From Nitrosomonas oligotropha (GTDB lineage Bacteria; Pseudomonadota; Gammaproteobacteria; Burkholderiales; Nitrosomonadaceae), in contig NZ_QRBZ01000031.1 in assembly GCF_009833085.1 (NCBI RefSeq), positions 62,001 through 126,000 on the forward strand: a stretch of DNA of 64,000 bases, written 5' to 3'. The translations under genes were made by a program, and so were the position numbers. Of this stretch, positions 50,115-58,801 are shown in pieces; within the stretch, counting starts at the first letter, position 1, and the number at the start of each line of letters is the position of its first letter. The notes beneath the pieces were generated by a model. The model saw nothing but the letters and a program-made list of their open reading frames with translations. It did no database searches and was not told where the DNA came from.

Positions 50115-51051
50115 ATGCCATAAGCCGGTCCAGACGTTTTGCCAGAAGCGTTTCACTGGATTGATCTTGAAATTTGCGCAGCGACTCCTGCAATACGGCT
50201 TTTACCGATTGCATGATGGCCGGGTAATCCCGGTGAGCGCCCCCTATCGGTTCCGTAATGATGCTGTCGATCAAATTCATTGCTTTCAGCCGGTCGGCCG
50301 TAATGCCCATGATTTCCGCGGCTTCGGGGGCTTTGTCGGCGCTTTTCCACAAAATGGAAGCACAGCCTTCCGGCGATATGACGGAATAGGTGGCATACTG
50401 CAGCATGTGTATCACATCACCCACGGCAACAGCCAAAGCACCGCCGGAACCACCTTCACCGATAACGATGCAGATAATGGGAATTTTTAACTCTGCCAGA
50501 ACATAAAGATTTCTGCCGATGGCTTCGGATTGTCCACGCTCTTCTGCATCAATACCGGGATATGCTCCGGGTGTATCGATGAAAGTAATCAGCGGGATCG
50601 AGAATTTTTCCGCCAAGCGCATCAAGCGCAATGCTTTGCGATAACCTTCCGGTTTCGGCATGCCAAAGTTACGGTAGATTTTCTCCCGAGTGTCACGCCC
50701 TTTCTGATGGCCGATCACCATAACGGTCTGACCGTTAAATCGCGCCAAACCACCGACTATTGCATGATCATCCGAGAAATTCCGGTCGCCATGCAGTTCT
50801 TCGAAGTCGGTAAATAGATGTTCTATGTAGTCCAATGTATAGGGGCGTTGCGGATGGCGCGCGACTTGCGAGATTTGCCAGGGTGTCAGTTTTGCGTATA
50901 CATTTTTTGTCAGGGATTGGCTTTTTGCTTGTAAACGTGCAATTTCAGCAGAGATATCCAAAGCCGAATCATCTTGCGCAAAGCGTAATTCCTCAATTTT
51001 TGATTCAAATTCGGCGATATTTTGCTCAAATTCCAGAAAAGTGATTTTCAT
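50083..51051 (-). CDS. accA: Acetyl-CoA carboxylase carboxyltransferase subunit alpha
   Basis: A 322-residue subunit of normal length. It has the [22 protein letters not shown] segment in two parts, [42 protein letters not shown] and [12 protein letters not shown] of the carboxyltransferase fold. With AccD it forms malonyl-CoA for fatty acid synthesis. It is followed by and overlaps tilS, a gene order common in betaproteobacteria. Confidence 0.97.
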   Translation of the reverse strand: MKITFLEFEQNIAEFESKIEELRFAQDDSALDISAEIARLQAKSQSLTKNVYAKLTPWQISQVARHPQRPYTLDYIEHLFTDFEELHGDRNFSDDHAIVGGLARFNGQTVMVIGHQKGRDTREKIYRNFGMPKPEGYRKALRLMRLAEKFSIPLITFIDTPGAYPGIDAEERGQSEAIGRNLYVLAELKIPIICIVIGEGGSGGALAVAVGDVIHMLQYATYSVISPEGCASILWKSADKAPEAAEIMGITADRLKAMNLIDSIITEPIGGAHRDYPAIMQSVKAVLQESLRKFQDQSSETLLAKRLDRLMAYGSFKEVKIE

Positions 51052-51243
51052 GTGGGCTAAGATATAATCCTAAAAACGAAATGATACAGGATTTGCGGCT
51101 AAATCTGCACCGCCGCATGCAGCAAAATCATGTTGAGCTCGACCTGAGCATTGTACGTTTTAATGCAAACTTGTCTGTTCAATGGACATTCTTTTTCGAT
51201 GTAATAGGGCCGATGGGCCGCCTGGATGACATGAGGATTTTTT

Positions 51244-51765
51244 ATGAACCGGCGCAATTTTCTGCAACAAATGAGCGTATTGGCCGCGTTACCAGCCGTT
51301 TCGCTGATGTGGCCGTTGCGGCTCGCAGCAATGGGTATCAACCCGGCGATTGTACCGCTCAATAAGCCGCACGAAGCATGGCGCGGACTAGTGGCGCCGG
51401 AAGCCTACCGGATTTTGTTTGAGGAACAAACCGAAGAGCCCGGCAGTAGTGAACTGAATGGCGAAGAGCGGGATGGGACATTCATTTGTGCCGCTTGTTA
51501 CTTGCCGCTGTTTGAGAGCCGGAATAAATATGAAAGCGGAAGCGGTTGGCCCAGTTTTACGCAACCGATTGCCGGGCATGTCGGCACCAAAGCGGATTAT
51601 CAGTTGATTTTTCTGCGTACCGAGTATCATTGCGCGCGTTGCGGAGGACATCAAGGGCATGTTTTTAAAGATGGTCCACCGCCCAGAGGGGAGCGCTGGT
51701 GCAATAACGGATTGGCGCTGAAATTCGTGCTGCAAACAGAATCATTGTCGGCATTGAGAAACTGA
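51244..51765 (+). CDS. msrB: Peptide-methionine (R)-S-oxide reductase, Tat-exported
   Basis: A 173-residue protein. The N-terminus MNRRNFLQQMSVLAALPAV is a twin-arginine signal (RRNFL), so the enzyme is exported folded with its metal. The MsrB domain has the zinc pairs C82-x2-C85 and C130-x2-C133, GSGWPSF, HCARCGGHQGHVF and catalytic Cys153 in RWCNNGLALKF. It repairs R-methionine sulfoxide in periplasmic proteins. The next gene is four bases further (roxA-like). Confidence 0.92.
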   Translation: MNRRNFLQQMSVLAALPAVSLMWPLRLAAMGINPAIVPLNKPHEAWRGLVAPEAYRILFEEQTEEPGSSELNGEERDGTFICAACYLPLFESRNKYESGSGWPSFTQPIAGHVGTKADYQLIFLRTEYHCARCGGHQGHVFKDGPPPRGERWCNNGLALKFVLQTESLSALRN

Positions 51766-51768
51766 GAA

Positions 51769-52917
51769 ATGGTCAGGAGATTGAACATCAATAAAATAAA
51801 CACTATTTCCTTGGGCGATGTGACTCCGAAGATTTTTTTGCGTGATTACTGGCAGAAGCAGCCGTTGCTGGTAAGAAATGCTTTACCGGGTTTTAATGGC
51901 TTATTGACACGTGAAGAATTGATGGCATTGGCGTGTGATGAAGATGCGCAATCCCGTCTTGTGATACAGAAAAGCGGCAAATGGCATCTCACGCATGGCC
52001 CGTTAAGTGACCGTGATTTGGCAAAGCTGCCTAAAAAACAATGGACATTGCTCGTGCAAGATGTGAATCATTTTCTTGCTCCGGCGCGCGATTTGTTATC
52101 AAAGTTCCGATTCATACCGCACGCCCGGCTGGACGATTTGATGGTGAGTTATGCCCCTAAGGGCGGCGGGATCGGGCCGCATTTCGATTCCTATGACGTG
52201 TTCCTGCTGCAAGGAATGGGTTCCAGACGGTGGCAGATATCCGCGCAACTGGATGATGAATTTATCGCCGATGCGCCGCTCAGGATTTTGAAGAATTTTC
52301 AACCCGAGCAGGAATGGGTGCTCAATCCCGGCGATATGCTCTACTTGCCGCCCAAATACGCGCATAACGGTATCGCCGTGGATGACTGTATGACATATTC
52401 CATTGGTTTCCGTGCTCCCAGCCAGCAAGAATTGATAACGCAATTTCTCGTTCATTTGCAGGATACTATTTTAACGGATGGCTGGTATTCCGATCCCGGT
52501 TTGCAATGGCAATCGCACCCGTCAAAAATCAGTACTGCAATGCAATCCCGGGTTAAATCAATCTTGAAGAAGATTAACTGGGGGCGCGATGACATCGAGG
52601 ATTTTCTGGGTATTTATCTCTCGGAACCTAAATCGCATGTTTTCTTTGCGCAACCCGCTAAATCATCGTCATTGCGTGTTTTTCTAAAGCGGATTAAAGA
52701 GAATGGAGTGCAGCTGGATTTAAAAAGCAGAATGTTAAGCAGCAACGATAAATTCTTTATTAACGGCGAGACTGTTGAAGTCGGCGCTGATGCATACAAG
52801 ACATTGATCGAGTTAGCTGACAATTATGAATTGCCGCCCGCTTGCGGAATGGACAAAGAAACTGAGGAAATTCTTTATCAGTGGTATGTCAGTGGCTATA
52901 TTCAAGTTAAAAACTAA
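51769..52917 (+). CDS. roxA: Cupin/JmjC-type ribosomal protein L16 arginine hydroxylase (RoxA-like)
   Basis: A 382-residue Fe(II)/2-oxoglutarate oxygenase of the YcfD/RoxA family. The iron triad is His138-x-Asp140 (in GPHFDSYDVFLLQ) and His199 (in KYAHNGIAV). FLRDYWQKQPLLVRNAL at about 23-39 and PGDMLYLPP are family marks, followed by a C-terminal winged-helix-like domain. In E. coli the enzyme hydroxylates Arg81 of ribosomal protein L16. The start ATG 51769 lies close behind msrB, so they are probably co-transcribed. Confidence 0.85.
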   Translation: MVRRLNINKINTISLGDVTPKIFLRDYWQKQPLLVRNALPGFNGLLTREELMALACDEDAQSRLVIQKSGKWHLTHGPLSDRDLAKLPKKQWTLLVQDVNHFLAPARDLLSKFRFIPHARLDDLMVSYAPKGGGIGPHFDSYDVFLLQGMGSRRWQISAQLDDEFIADAPLRILKNFQPEQEWVLNPGDMLYLPPKYAHNGIAVDDCMTYSIGFRAPSQQELITQFLVHLQDTILTDGWYSDPGLQWQSHPSKISTAMQSRVKSILKKINWGRDDIEDFLGIYLSEPKSHVFFAQPAKSSSLRVFLKRIKENGVQLDLKSRMLSSNDKFFINGETVEVGADAYKTLIELADNYELPPACGMDKETEEILYQWYVSGYIQVKN

Positions 52918-53108
52918 GCGCTGTCTAAAGTAAAGTTTTTGTTCCATCGAATCGCCGGTTAATTTCCTCTGCGACGACTTGTTACTACATTGAATAAATT
53001 GAGTAATGTGATCTGGTGAGGCAGAATTTCTTGAATCAAATTTGTATAATCGGATGAGTTCGATTATCCTATTGCACGCAAATCAAAACGAAGAAAATGG
53101 GAGATTGA

Positions 53109-53258
53109 ATGTTTAGATTTTCACTGATAGTAATCGCTTTTGCTATATTGACATTAAGTGCTTGTGAAGGAAAGAAAAGTCTTGATGGTTATCCAATGGA
53201 TAAACCACCTCCATCCGCTTATGGACCTAGAGATTCTGAACCTCAAGGATTAAAATAA
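53109..53258 (+). CDS. Small lipoprotein, 49 residues
   Basis: A short gene starting at ATG 53109 behind GGGAG with five-base spacing. A signal peptide (MFRFSLIVIAFAILT) runs into the lipobox LSAC with acylated Cys19, then a Lys-rich start and a Pro-rich tail (KPPPSAYGP). The mature peptide of 31 residues would be anchored in the envelope. I do not recognise the family; it resembles LptM/entericidin-like tiny lipoproteins in form only. It is too short for most gene callers. Confidence 0.7.
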   Translation: MFRFSLIVIAFAILTLSACEGKKSLDGYPMDKPPPSAYGPRDSEPQGLK

Positions 53259-53280
53259 AAGGGGTTAGCAAGTAGCAGAG

Positions 53281-53306
53281 TTACTGCGAAAATATTTTCG
53301 CAGTAA
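53281..53306. repeat. Perfect 26-base palindrome
   Basis: TTACTGCGAAAAT is followed at once by its exact inverse complement, with no spacer. It begins 22 bases after the stop of the small lipoprotein gene. There is no T-run, so it is not a canonical terminator; it could be an operator or a strong transcript-end hairpin. Confidence 0.8.
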
Positions 53307-53338
53307 TCGTCAAAAAGCTGCTTAGAAACACTCTACTT

Positions 53339-53372
53339 GAGTCACAGATTCTGATAAGGGAATTTGTGACTC
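53339..53372. repeat. Inverted repeat with 18-base loop
   Basis: GAGTCACA at 53339-53346 and TGTGACTC at 53365-53372 pair perfectly, leaving a loop of 18. TGTGAC halves resemble regulator half sites, but nothing shows which protein binds. Confidence 0.5.
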
Positions 53373-53660
53373 GATGATTGATTATAAAAAGATAAATTTA
53401 CCGGATATTGTTGGTGATTCGTTTTTTTGTACATCAATCAAAATCTCTGGTTTCCATTTTCTCACTGCTGTACTCAAGTAACAGGAAATGGATTTGCAGA
53501 AAACGGGAGATCATTCAGATATTTTTATTGTCCGGATGATTAAAACCTGAATGGCAGATATGAATGGATTACTTTCGGCTCAGTAGCATGCTTGAAAGAT
53601 AAGTTAAATTTGTTATATACTGCGTTGTTTACTTTAAGAACTTTTTATAAGGAAAATCAT

Positions 53661-53804
53661 ATGAAATATGCTCTTCTGGCTGCATTTTTACTATCGGTAA
53701 CTTTATCAGCATGTGGTGGAAAACCTAGCCAAGCACTGCCTGAAACTGAAAAAGCAAACTACGAAAAAATCATCAGTGGTGGCGAAGCAGATAGTAAAAA
53801 ATAA
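53661..53804 (+). CDS. Small lipoprotein, 47 residues
   Basis: ATG 53661 follows AAGGAAAATCAT. The signal peptide MKYALLAAFLLSVT leads to lipobox LSAC with Cys18, then GGKPSQALPETEKANYEKI and an acidic tail. The 30-residue mature part is charged and probably helical. It may be related in form to LptM, but the family is not certain. A strong terminator 24 bases later shows it is its own transcript. Confidence 0.75.
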   Translation: MKYALLAAFLLSVTLSACGGKPSQALPETEKANYEKIISGGEADSKK

Positions 53805-53827
53805 TTCTTCTGCTTGGAAGGATTAAT

Positions 53828-53853
53828 AAAAAACCGCCTTAGGGCGGTTTTTT
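53828..53853 (+). terminator. Rho-independent terminator
   Basis: AAAAAACCGCC (53828-53838), a four-base loop and GGCGGTTTTTT (53843-53853) form a perfect stem with a T-tract. It can act on both strands, though only the plus-strand lipoprotein gene lies directly upstream; bamC ends 101 bases away on the other strand. Confidence 0.92.
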
Positions 53854-53953
53854 ATTTGTAAATTTGTTTCTATTTTTTGTGCTCTTTAATAAAAGAGAAG
53901 AGCTACTACAAAACTAACGCCTCAGGAATCTCATCCAGTCTGAATTGCTCCTG

Positions 53954-55108
53954 CTATTTAAGCTGCTCGTGCAATAGCTTCAGAATGCGGCTTGCAGTGG
54001 CAGAGCCTACGGCTGTTCCATCGTCATTCAGCAGAGTGACATTACTGATATTTGTGCCGGTGTTATGCACCTGTATGCGGTATTTTGCAGCTTTCGCGCT
54101 ATCTTTATCTCCGCTGCGCCAGAACATGATATTGGAGAGAATACCTTCGTCATCGCCTTTTTTCTTGCTGTCTTTATCAGGACTAACGTAACGTACGAAA
54201 TAGATGCCTTGCTCTCGATTGCGATCCTCAACGGTAAAGCCAATTCGATCCAGTGCTAAGCCGACTCGCCGCCATGACCGGTCAAATGCTTCGTTAACGA
54301 CCAGCGAAGTGCCCTCTGAGTTGATGAACGCGCGTTCCGAGGTCGAACTTCTGCCGGTGGTCAGCTCCAGTTTTGCCTTTTGTTCCTCGACGCCGAAGCG
54401 CATCATCAAGCGGGATAGCATTTCCGCTTCCAAATCGGGATCTGCCGGGCGCGGTTGCCAGATTGTGCGGTTGAGACTGCCGCCTTCCAGCACTTCAGTC
54501 ATACCGCGATGGCTGATATATACCTCAGTGGTTGTGTCGTTGCGTTCCAGCCGGGTACGGAATTTGTCGCGTTCAGCAGTTGAATAAATACTGTCCAGAA
54601 AGGTGGAAAGAAAAGTACGAATGATATCTTGCGGAATCTTGGCCCGGTTCTCAGCCCAATCGGTTTCCATAATACCGGCTTCGGGGACTTCCATTTTGAT
54701 CAAGAAACCCAGTTCTTGCCAGAATTCCTTAACTACCGGCCAAACGGCTTCGGGCGGTTGAGGAATCACCAGCCAGCGTTGCGTTCCGGCGCGTTCAATA
54801 TGCACATTCTGAATGGATAGCGGTATTAAGGAGGAACTGGCGGTTTTTTGCTGTCCGCCGCGTTCGTTGTTGTAGCTGGAGAAAGTGGTGCTGCCGGATG
54901 AATTCGCCTCGGGAATTGCGTAACGCTCATCAATAGCCGGTTGAATCAGATCGGGCGGAATTTCCAAAGGCGGCAGTTTTCCTGCGGACTTGTAATCGAT
55001 GGTTTTAGTTTCCGGGAACAGGTCGATCATTTTGCAACCTGTGCTTGCCAATGAAAGCGTCAATACCAGAGACGGTATAGTGACTTTCCGCCATTTCATT
55101 TTTGACAT
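53954..55108 (-). CDS. bamC: Outer membrane assembly lipoprotein BamC
   Basis: A 384-residue lipoprotein starting at ATG 55106-55108 behind GAGG. The signal ends in ASTGC (Cys25). LPPLEIPPDLIQP (unstructured BamD-binding segment with conserved Pro), then two helix-grip domains with RWLVIPQPPEAVWPVVKEFW and SLVVNEAFDRSWRRVGLALDRIGF, are BamC features. It belongs to the BAM complex that inserts beta-barrels. It follows dapA by one base, an order conserved in proteobacteria. Confidence 0.93.
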   Translation of the reverse strand: MSKMKWRKVTIPSLVLTLSLASTGCKMIDLFPETKTIDYKSAGKLPPLEIPPDLIQPAIDERYAIPEANSSGSTTFSSYNNERGGQQKTASSSLIPLSIQNVHIERAGTQRWLVIPQPPEAVWPVVKEFWQELGFLIKMEVPEAGIMETDWAENRAKIPQDIIRTFLSTFLDSIYSTAERDKFRTRLERNDTTTEVYISHRGMTEVLEGGSLNRTIWQPRPADPDLEAEMLSRLMMRFGVEEQKAKLELTTGRSSTSERAFINSEGTSLVVNEAFDRSWRRVGLALDRIGFTVEDRNREQGIYFVRYVSPDKDSKKKGDDEGILSNIMFWRSGDKDSAKAAKYRIQVHNTGTNISNVTLLNDDGTAVGSATASRILKLLHEQLK

Positions 55109-55109
55109 C

Positions 55110-55997
55110 TTACCTCTTCAAATCGTGGATATTGGCTGACCGCATTGCTTCGCGAATAAGTTGGTGGTATTGGCTGGACAAAGGTGTGAGCGGCAGACGG
55201 ATTCCGGGACCGATCAATCCCATTTGCTCGACAGCCCATTTTACCGGGATAGGATTGGCTTCTACGAACAGATCGAGGTGTAAACGCAAAAGCTTATTAT
55301 TGAGCGCACGCGCGGTATTGAGGTCACCTGCAAATGCCGCAACGCACATGTCGTGCATCATCCGGGGTGCTACATTGGCCGTGACTGAAATCACACCATG
55401 CCCGCCCAGCAGTAAAAATGCCAGTCCGCTGACATCATCTCCGCTATAAATGAAGAAATCCGACGGCGCGCGTTGTAACAGATCGGAGCCGCGCCCGATA
55501 TCGCCGGTGGCATCTTTAATGCCGACGATGTTGGGAATCTGCGCTAAACGTAACGCCGTATCGTTGCGGATATCGGCTACCGTCCGGCCCGGAACGTTAT
55601 ATAAGATGTGCGGGATATCAACGGCCTCGGCGATTGCTTTGAAATGTTGATACAACCCTTCCTGCGTCGGTTTATTGTAATAAGGCGCGACCGAGAGGCA
55701 GGCATCAACGCCGGCATTCTTGGCGTAAATCGATAAATCGATCGCTTCTCGTGTTGAGTTGGCGCCCGTACCGGCAATCACCGGTATGCGTCCGGCCACA
55801 TGATCGACCGCGGTACGCATTAACAGGTGATGTTCCTCAAAATCTACTGTCGGGGATTCGCCGGTCGTACCAACGATGACGACACCGTCGGTACCCTGGT
55901 CTATGTGGAAATCAAGCAGCGTGCGGAAGCGATCGAGATCCAATCCGCCTTCTTCATCCATCGGGGTGACGATAGCAACCAAGCTACCTTTAAACAT
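55110..55997 (-). CDS. dapA: 4-hydroxy-tetrahydrodipicolinate synthase
   Basis: A 295-residue class I aldolase. GTTGESPTV near residue 43, [16 protein letters not shown] with the catalytic Tyr, LYNVPGRTV and [10 protein letters not shown] with the Schiff-base Lys near residue 162 are all present. It condenses pyruvate with aspartate semialdehyde for lysine and diaminopimelate. It is co-transcribed with bamC. Confidence 0.97.
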   Translation of the reverse strand: MFKGSLVAIVTPMDEEGGLDLDRFRTLLDFHIDQGTDGVVIVGTTGESPTVDFEEHHLLMRTAVDHVAGRIPVIAGTGANSTREAIDLSIYAKNAGVDACLSVAPYYNKPTQEGLYQHFKAIAEAVDIPHILYNVPGRTVADIRNDTALRLAQIPNIVGIKDATGDIGRGSDLLQRAPSDFFIYSGDDVSGLAFLLLGGHGVISVTANVAPRMMHDMCVAAFAGDLNTARALNNKLLRLHLDLFVEANPIPVKWAVEQMGLIGPGIRLPLTPLSSQYHQLIREAMRSANIHDLKR

Positions 55998-56132
55998 GAC
56001 AATCTATCCGGTAAAAAGAATACATTTTACCCGAATCTCATTGTGTGTAAGTATATTCACCACGTCTCCCGGTCTATTTTTTCTGACTGCCCGTTTCCAA
56101 TCGCATTTCGGAACGCATTGACATCATACGGC

Positions 56133-58736
56133 TTATCCGCTCACACGGGTGAAACGGATCGTGTCATCGCTGAGATCAACCTTAATCGTGTCTTTTGCAA
56201 CAAATTTTCCTTCCAGTATCTCCTTAGCCAATGGATTTTCAATTTGTGTCTGGATCGCGCGTTTTAGCGGACGTGCGCCGAATACCGGATCAAAGCCAAC
56301 TTCCGAGATCGTCGACAGTGCCGCATCGCTGACCTCAAGTTTCATTTCCAGTTTCGCCAATCTGGCTTCAAGATACTGCAACTGAATCTTAGCGATGGAT
56401 CGAATATGCTGCTGATCCAACGCATGGAACACGACCACTTCATCGATACGATTAATGAATTCCGGCCTAAAGTAGGTTTTTACCTCACCCATCACAGCCT
56501 GTTTGATAACTTGATAATCGTTACCCGACATTTCCTGAATCATTTGCGATCCCAGGTTGGATGTCATGACGATGACGGTATTTTTAAAATCAACCGTGCG
56601 TCCTTGGCCATCGGTCATGCGCCCGTCATCCAGAACTTGCAATAACACATTGAATACATCGGGATGCGCTTTTTCCACTTCATCCAGTAGAATGACCGCG
56701 TACGGTTTTCTACGCACCAGTTCGGTCAAATAACCGCCTTCCTCGTAGCCGACATAGCCCGGCGGTGCGCCGATCAAGCGCGCAACCGAGTGTTTTTCCA
56801 TGAATTCGGACATGTCGATACGGATCAAATGATCTTCCGAATCGAACAGAAAGCCGGCCAAGGCTTTGCACAACTCGGTCTTGCCCACACCGGTCGGACC
56901 CAGGAACAGGAACGATCCATACGGCCGGTTCGGATCGGACAGACCGGCGCGGGAACGGCGGATGGCGTCGGACACCAGCCGTACCGCTTCATCCTGCCCG
57001 ACCACGCGGTCATGCAGCTTTTGTTCCATCAGCAGCAGTTTTTCGCGCTCACCCTGCATCATTTTCGATACCGGAATACCGGTCGCGCGCGACACCACTT
57101 CGGCGATTTCTTCCGCGCCCACTTGGGTGCGTAATAGTTTAGGTCTGGCTGCAGTGGCGGTATCAGTATCTTCACTCTGTTGTTTCAGTTGCGATTGCAA
57201 TTGCGCTTCCAGTTGCGGCAGTCGTCCGTACTGCAATTCCGAAACTTTCTGCCAATCGCCTTTACGGGTGGCCGTTTCGATTTCCAGCTTGATTTTTTCC
57301 ATTTCCTCTTTGACTTGCTGCGAACCTTGCACCTGGAATTTTTCCGTTTTCCAGATTTCCGCCAGATCGGCGTATTCGCGTTCTTTTTGTTTTATTTCAT
57401 CTTCCAGCAGCTGGAGGCGTTTTTGCGAAGCTTCGTCCTTCTCTTTTTTGATCGCTTCACGTTCAATTTTAAGCTGTATCAAACGCCGGTCCAGTTTATC
57501 CAGCGCTTCCGGTTTGGAGTCAATTTCCATGCGGATACGCGCCGCAGCTTCGTCGATCAGATCGATCGCCTTGTCCGGCAGGAAGCGGTCGGTGATATAG
57601 CGGTTGGATAATTCCGCCGCCGCGACAATGGCGGGGTCGGTGATATCCACGCCATGATGCACTTCGTATTTTTCCTGCAAGCCGCGCAGGATTGCAATGG
57701 TGGCTTCCACACTCGGTTCTTCCACCAGCACTTTCTGGAAGCGCCGTTCCAGCGCAGCGTCTTTTTCAATGTATTTGCGGTATTCATCCAGGGTGGTCGC
57801 GCCGACGCAGTGCAATTCTCCGCGCGCCAATGCTGGCTTTAGCATGTTACCGGCGTCCATCGCGCCTTCCGCCTTACCGGCACCCACCATGGTATGCAGC
57901 TCGTCGATGAAAACAATGGTTTTTCCTTCATCCTGTGCGAGTTCTTTCAGTACCGATTTGAGACGTTCTTCAAATTCGCCGCGATACTTCGCGCCAGCGA
58001 GCAGGGCGGCCATATCCAGAGAGAGAACGCGTTTGTCTTTCAGGCTTTCCGGCACTTCCCCGTTGATTATGCGCTGCGCCAAGCCCTCAACGATGGCGGT
58101 TTTACCCACGCCCGGCTCACCGATCAGCACCGGGTTGTTTTTGGTGCGCCGTTGCAGCACTTGTATTGCCCGGCGGATTTCATCGTCGCGCCCGATCACC
58201 GGATCCAGTTTGCCTTGACGCGCGCGCTCGGTGAGATCCAGCGTGTATTTTTTCAAGGCTTCGCGGCTGCTTTCCGCTTCCGCGCTACTGACCTGTTCGC
58301 CGCCACGGATGGCGTTGATGGCGCGTTCCAATGCTGCGGCATTGGCGCCATGCTGTTTGAGTAATGCGCTAATCTCGCCTTTGTCCTGCAAACAGGCCAG
58401 CAGGAACATTTCTGAAGCGATGAATTGATCATTGCGTTTTTGCGCTTCCTTATCCGCGAGATTAAGCAAATTATTCAGGGGGCGTGAGATATGCACTTCC
58501 CCGCCCGCATTTTCCACTTTCGGCAGGCGCTGCACGCTCTGTTTGACGCTCTCCAGCAGCGGTGTGGTATTGACACCGGAGCGTTGCAATAAAGAAACGG
58601 TGCTGCCATCGTCTTGTTGCAGTAACGCCAAAAGAAGATGCTGCGGTTCGATGGCCGGATTATCCTGACCGACCGCGATACTTTGCGCATCCGCGAAGGC
58701 TTGTTGAAACTTAGTGGTTAGTTTGTCAAAACGCAT
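56133..58736 (-). CDS. clpB: ClpB disaggregase
   Basis: An 867-residue AAA+ chaperone, full length. The N-domain (about 1-150) binds substrates, NBD1 has [13 protein letters not shown] (about 206-218), a coiled-coil middle domain (about 400-530) binds DnaK, and NBD2 has [13 protein letters not shown] (about 606-618). It rescues aggregated proteins with DnaK-DnaJ-GrpE. Ribosome binding site GGGAG lies before the ATG. The upstream sigma-32-like promoter shows heat-shock control. Confidence 0.97.
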   Translation of the reverse strand: MRFDKLTTKFQQAFADAQSIAVGQDNPAIEPQHLLLALLQQDDGSTVSLLQRSGVNTTPLLESVKQSVQRLPKVENAGGEVHISRPLNNLLNLADKEAQKRNDQFIASEMFLLACLQDKGEISALLKQHGANAAALERAINAIRGGEQVSSAEAESSREALKKYTLDLTERARQGKLDPVIGRDDEIRRAIQVLQRRTKNNPVLIGEPGVGKTAIVEGLAQRIINGEVPESLKDKRVLSLDMAALLAGAKYRGEFEERLKSVLKELAQDEGKTIVFIDELHTMVGAGKAEGAMDAGNMLKPALARGELHCVGATTLDEYRKYIEKDAALERRFQKVLVEEPSVEATIAILRGLQEKYEVHHGVDITDPAIVAAAELSNRYITDRFLPDKAIDLIDEAAARIRMEIDSKPEALDKLDRRLIQLKIEREAIKKEKDEASQKRLQLLEDEIKQKEREYADLAEIWKTEKFQVQGSQQVKEEMEKIKLEIETATRKGDWQKVSELQYGRLPQLEAQLQSQLKQQSEDTDTATAARPKLLRTQVGAEEIAEVVSRATGIPVSKMMQGEREKLLLMEQKLHDRVVGQDEAVRLVSDAIRRSRAGLSDPNRPYGSFLFLGPTGVGKTELCKALAGFLFDSEDHLIRIDMSEFMEKHSVARLIGAPPGYVGYEEGGYLTELVRRKPYAVILLDEVEKAHPDVFNVLLQVLDDGRMTDGQGRTVDFKNTVIVMTSNLGSQMIQEMSGNDYQVIKQAVMGEVKTYFRPEFINRIDEVVVFHALDQQHIRSIAKIQLQYLEARLAKLEMKLEVSDAALSTISEVGFDPVFGARPLKRAIQTQIENPLAKEILEGKFVAKDTIKVDLSDDTIRFTRVSG

Positions 58737-58766
58737 TAAATTCTCCCATCGTAGGTTGTTGTTGCC

Positions 58767-58795
58767 TACGTGGGGGAAATGTGTGAAATTTCAAG
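58767..58795 (-). promoter_or_regulatory. Sigma-32-type heat-shock promoter of clpB
   Basis: On the minus strand CTTGAAA (58795-58789) is a perfect -35 element; after 13 bases CCCCACGTA (58775-58767) matches the CCCCATNTA -10 element with one change. It lies about 31 bases upstream of clpB ATG and gives a leader of about 24 bases. Confidence 0.8.
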
Positions 58796-58801
58796 AGTGA
58801 A

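Larger units (their letters stand above)
53259..53660. other. Gap of 402 bases between two tiny lipoprotein genes
   Basis: No supported gene. It contains a perfect 26-base palindrome (53281-53306), a second hairpin (53339-53372) and AT-rich sequence leading to the promoter region of the lipoprotein at 53661, whose start is preceded by AAGGAAAAT. Confidence 0.6.

Noticed and set aside
53374-53481. A 35-codon frame starting ATGATTGATTATAAAAAG
   Set aside because: No ribosome binding site, no recognisable protein features and very AT-rich.
56866-57600. A 244-residue plus-strand frame opposite clpB
   Set aside because: Serine- and arginine-rich shadow of the clpB coding strand with no start signal.
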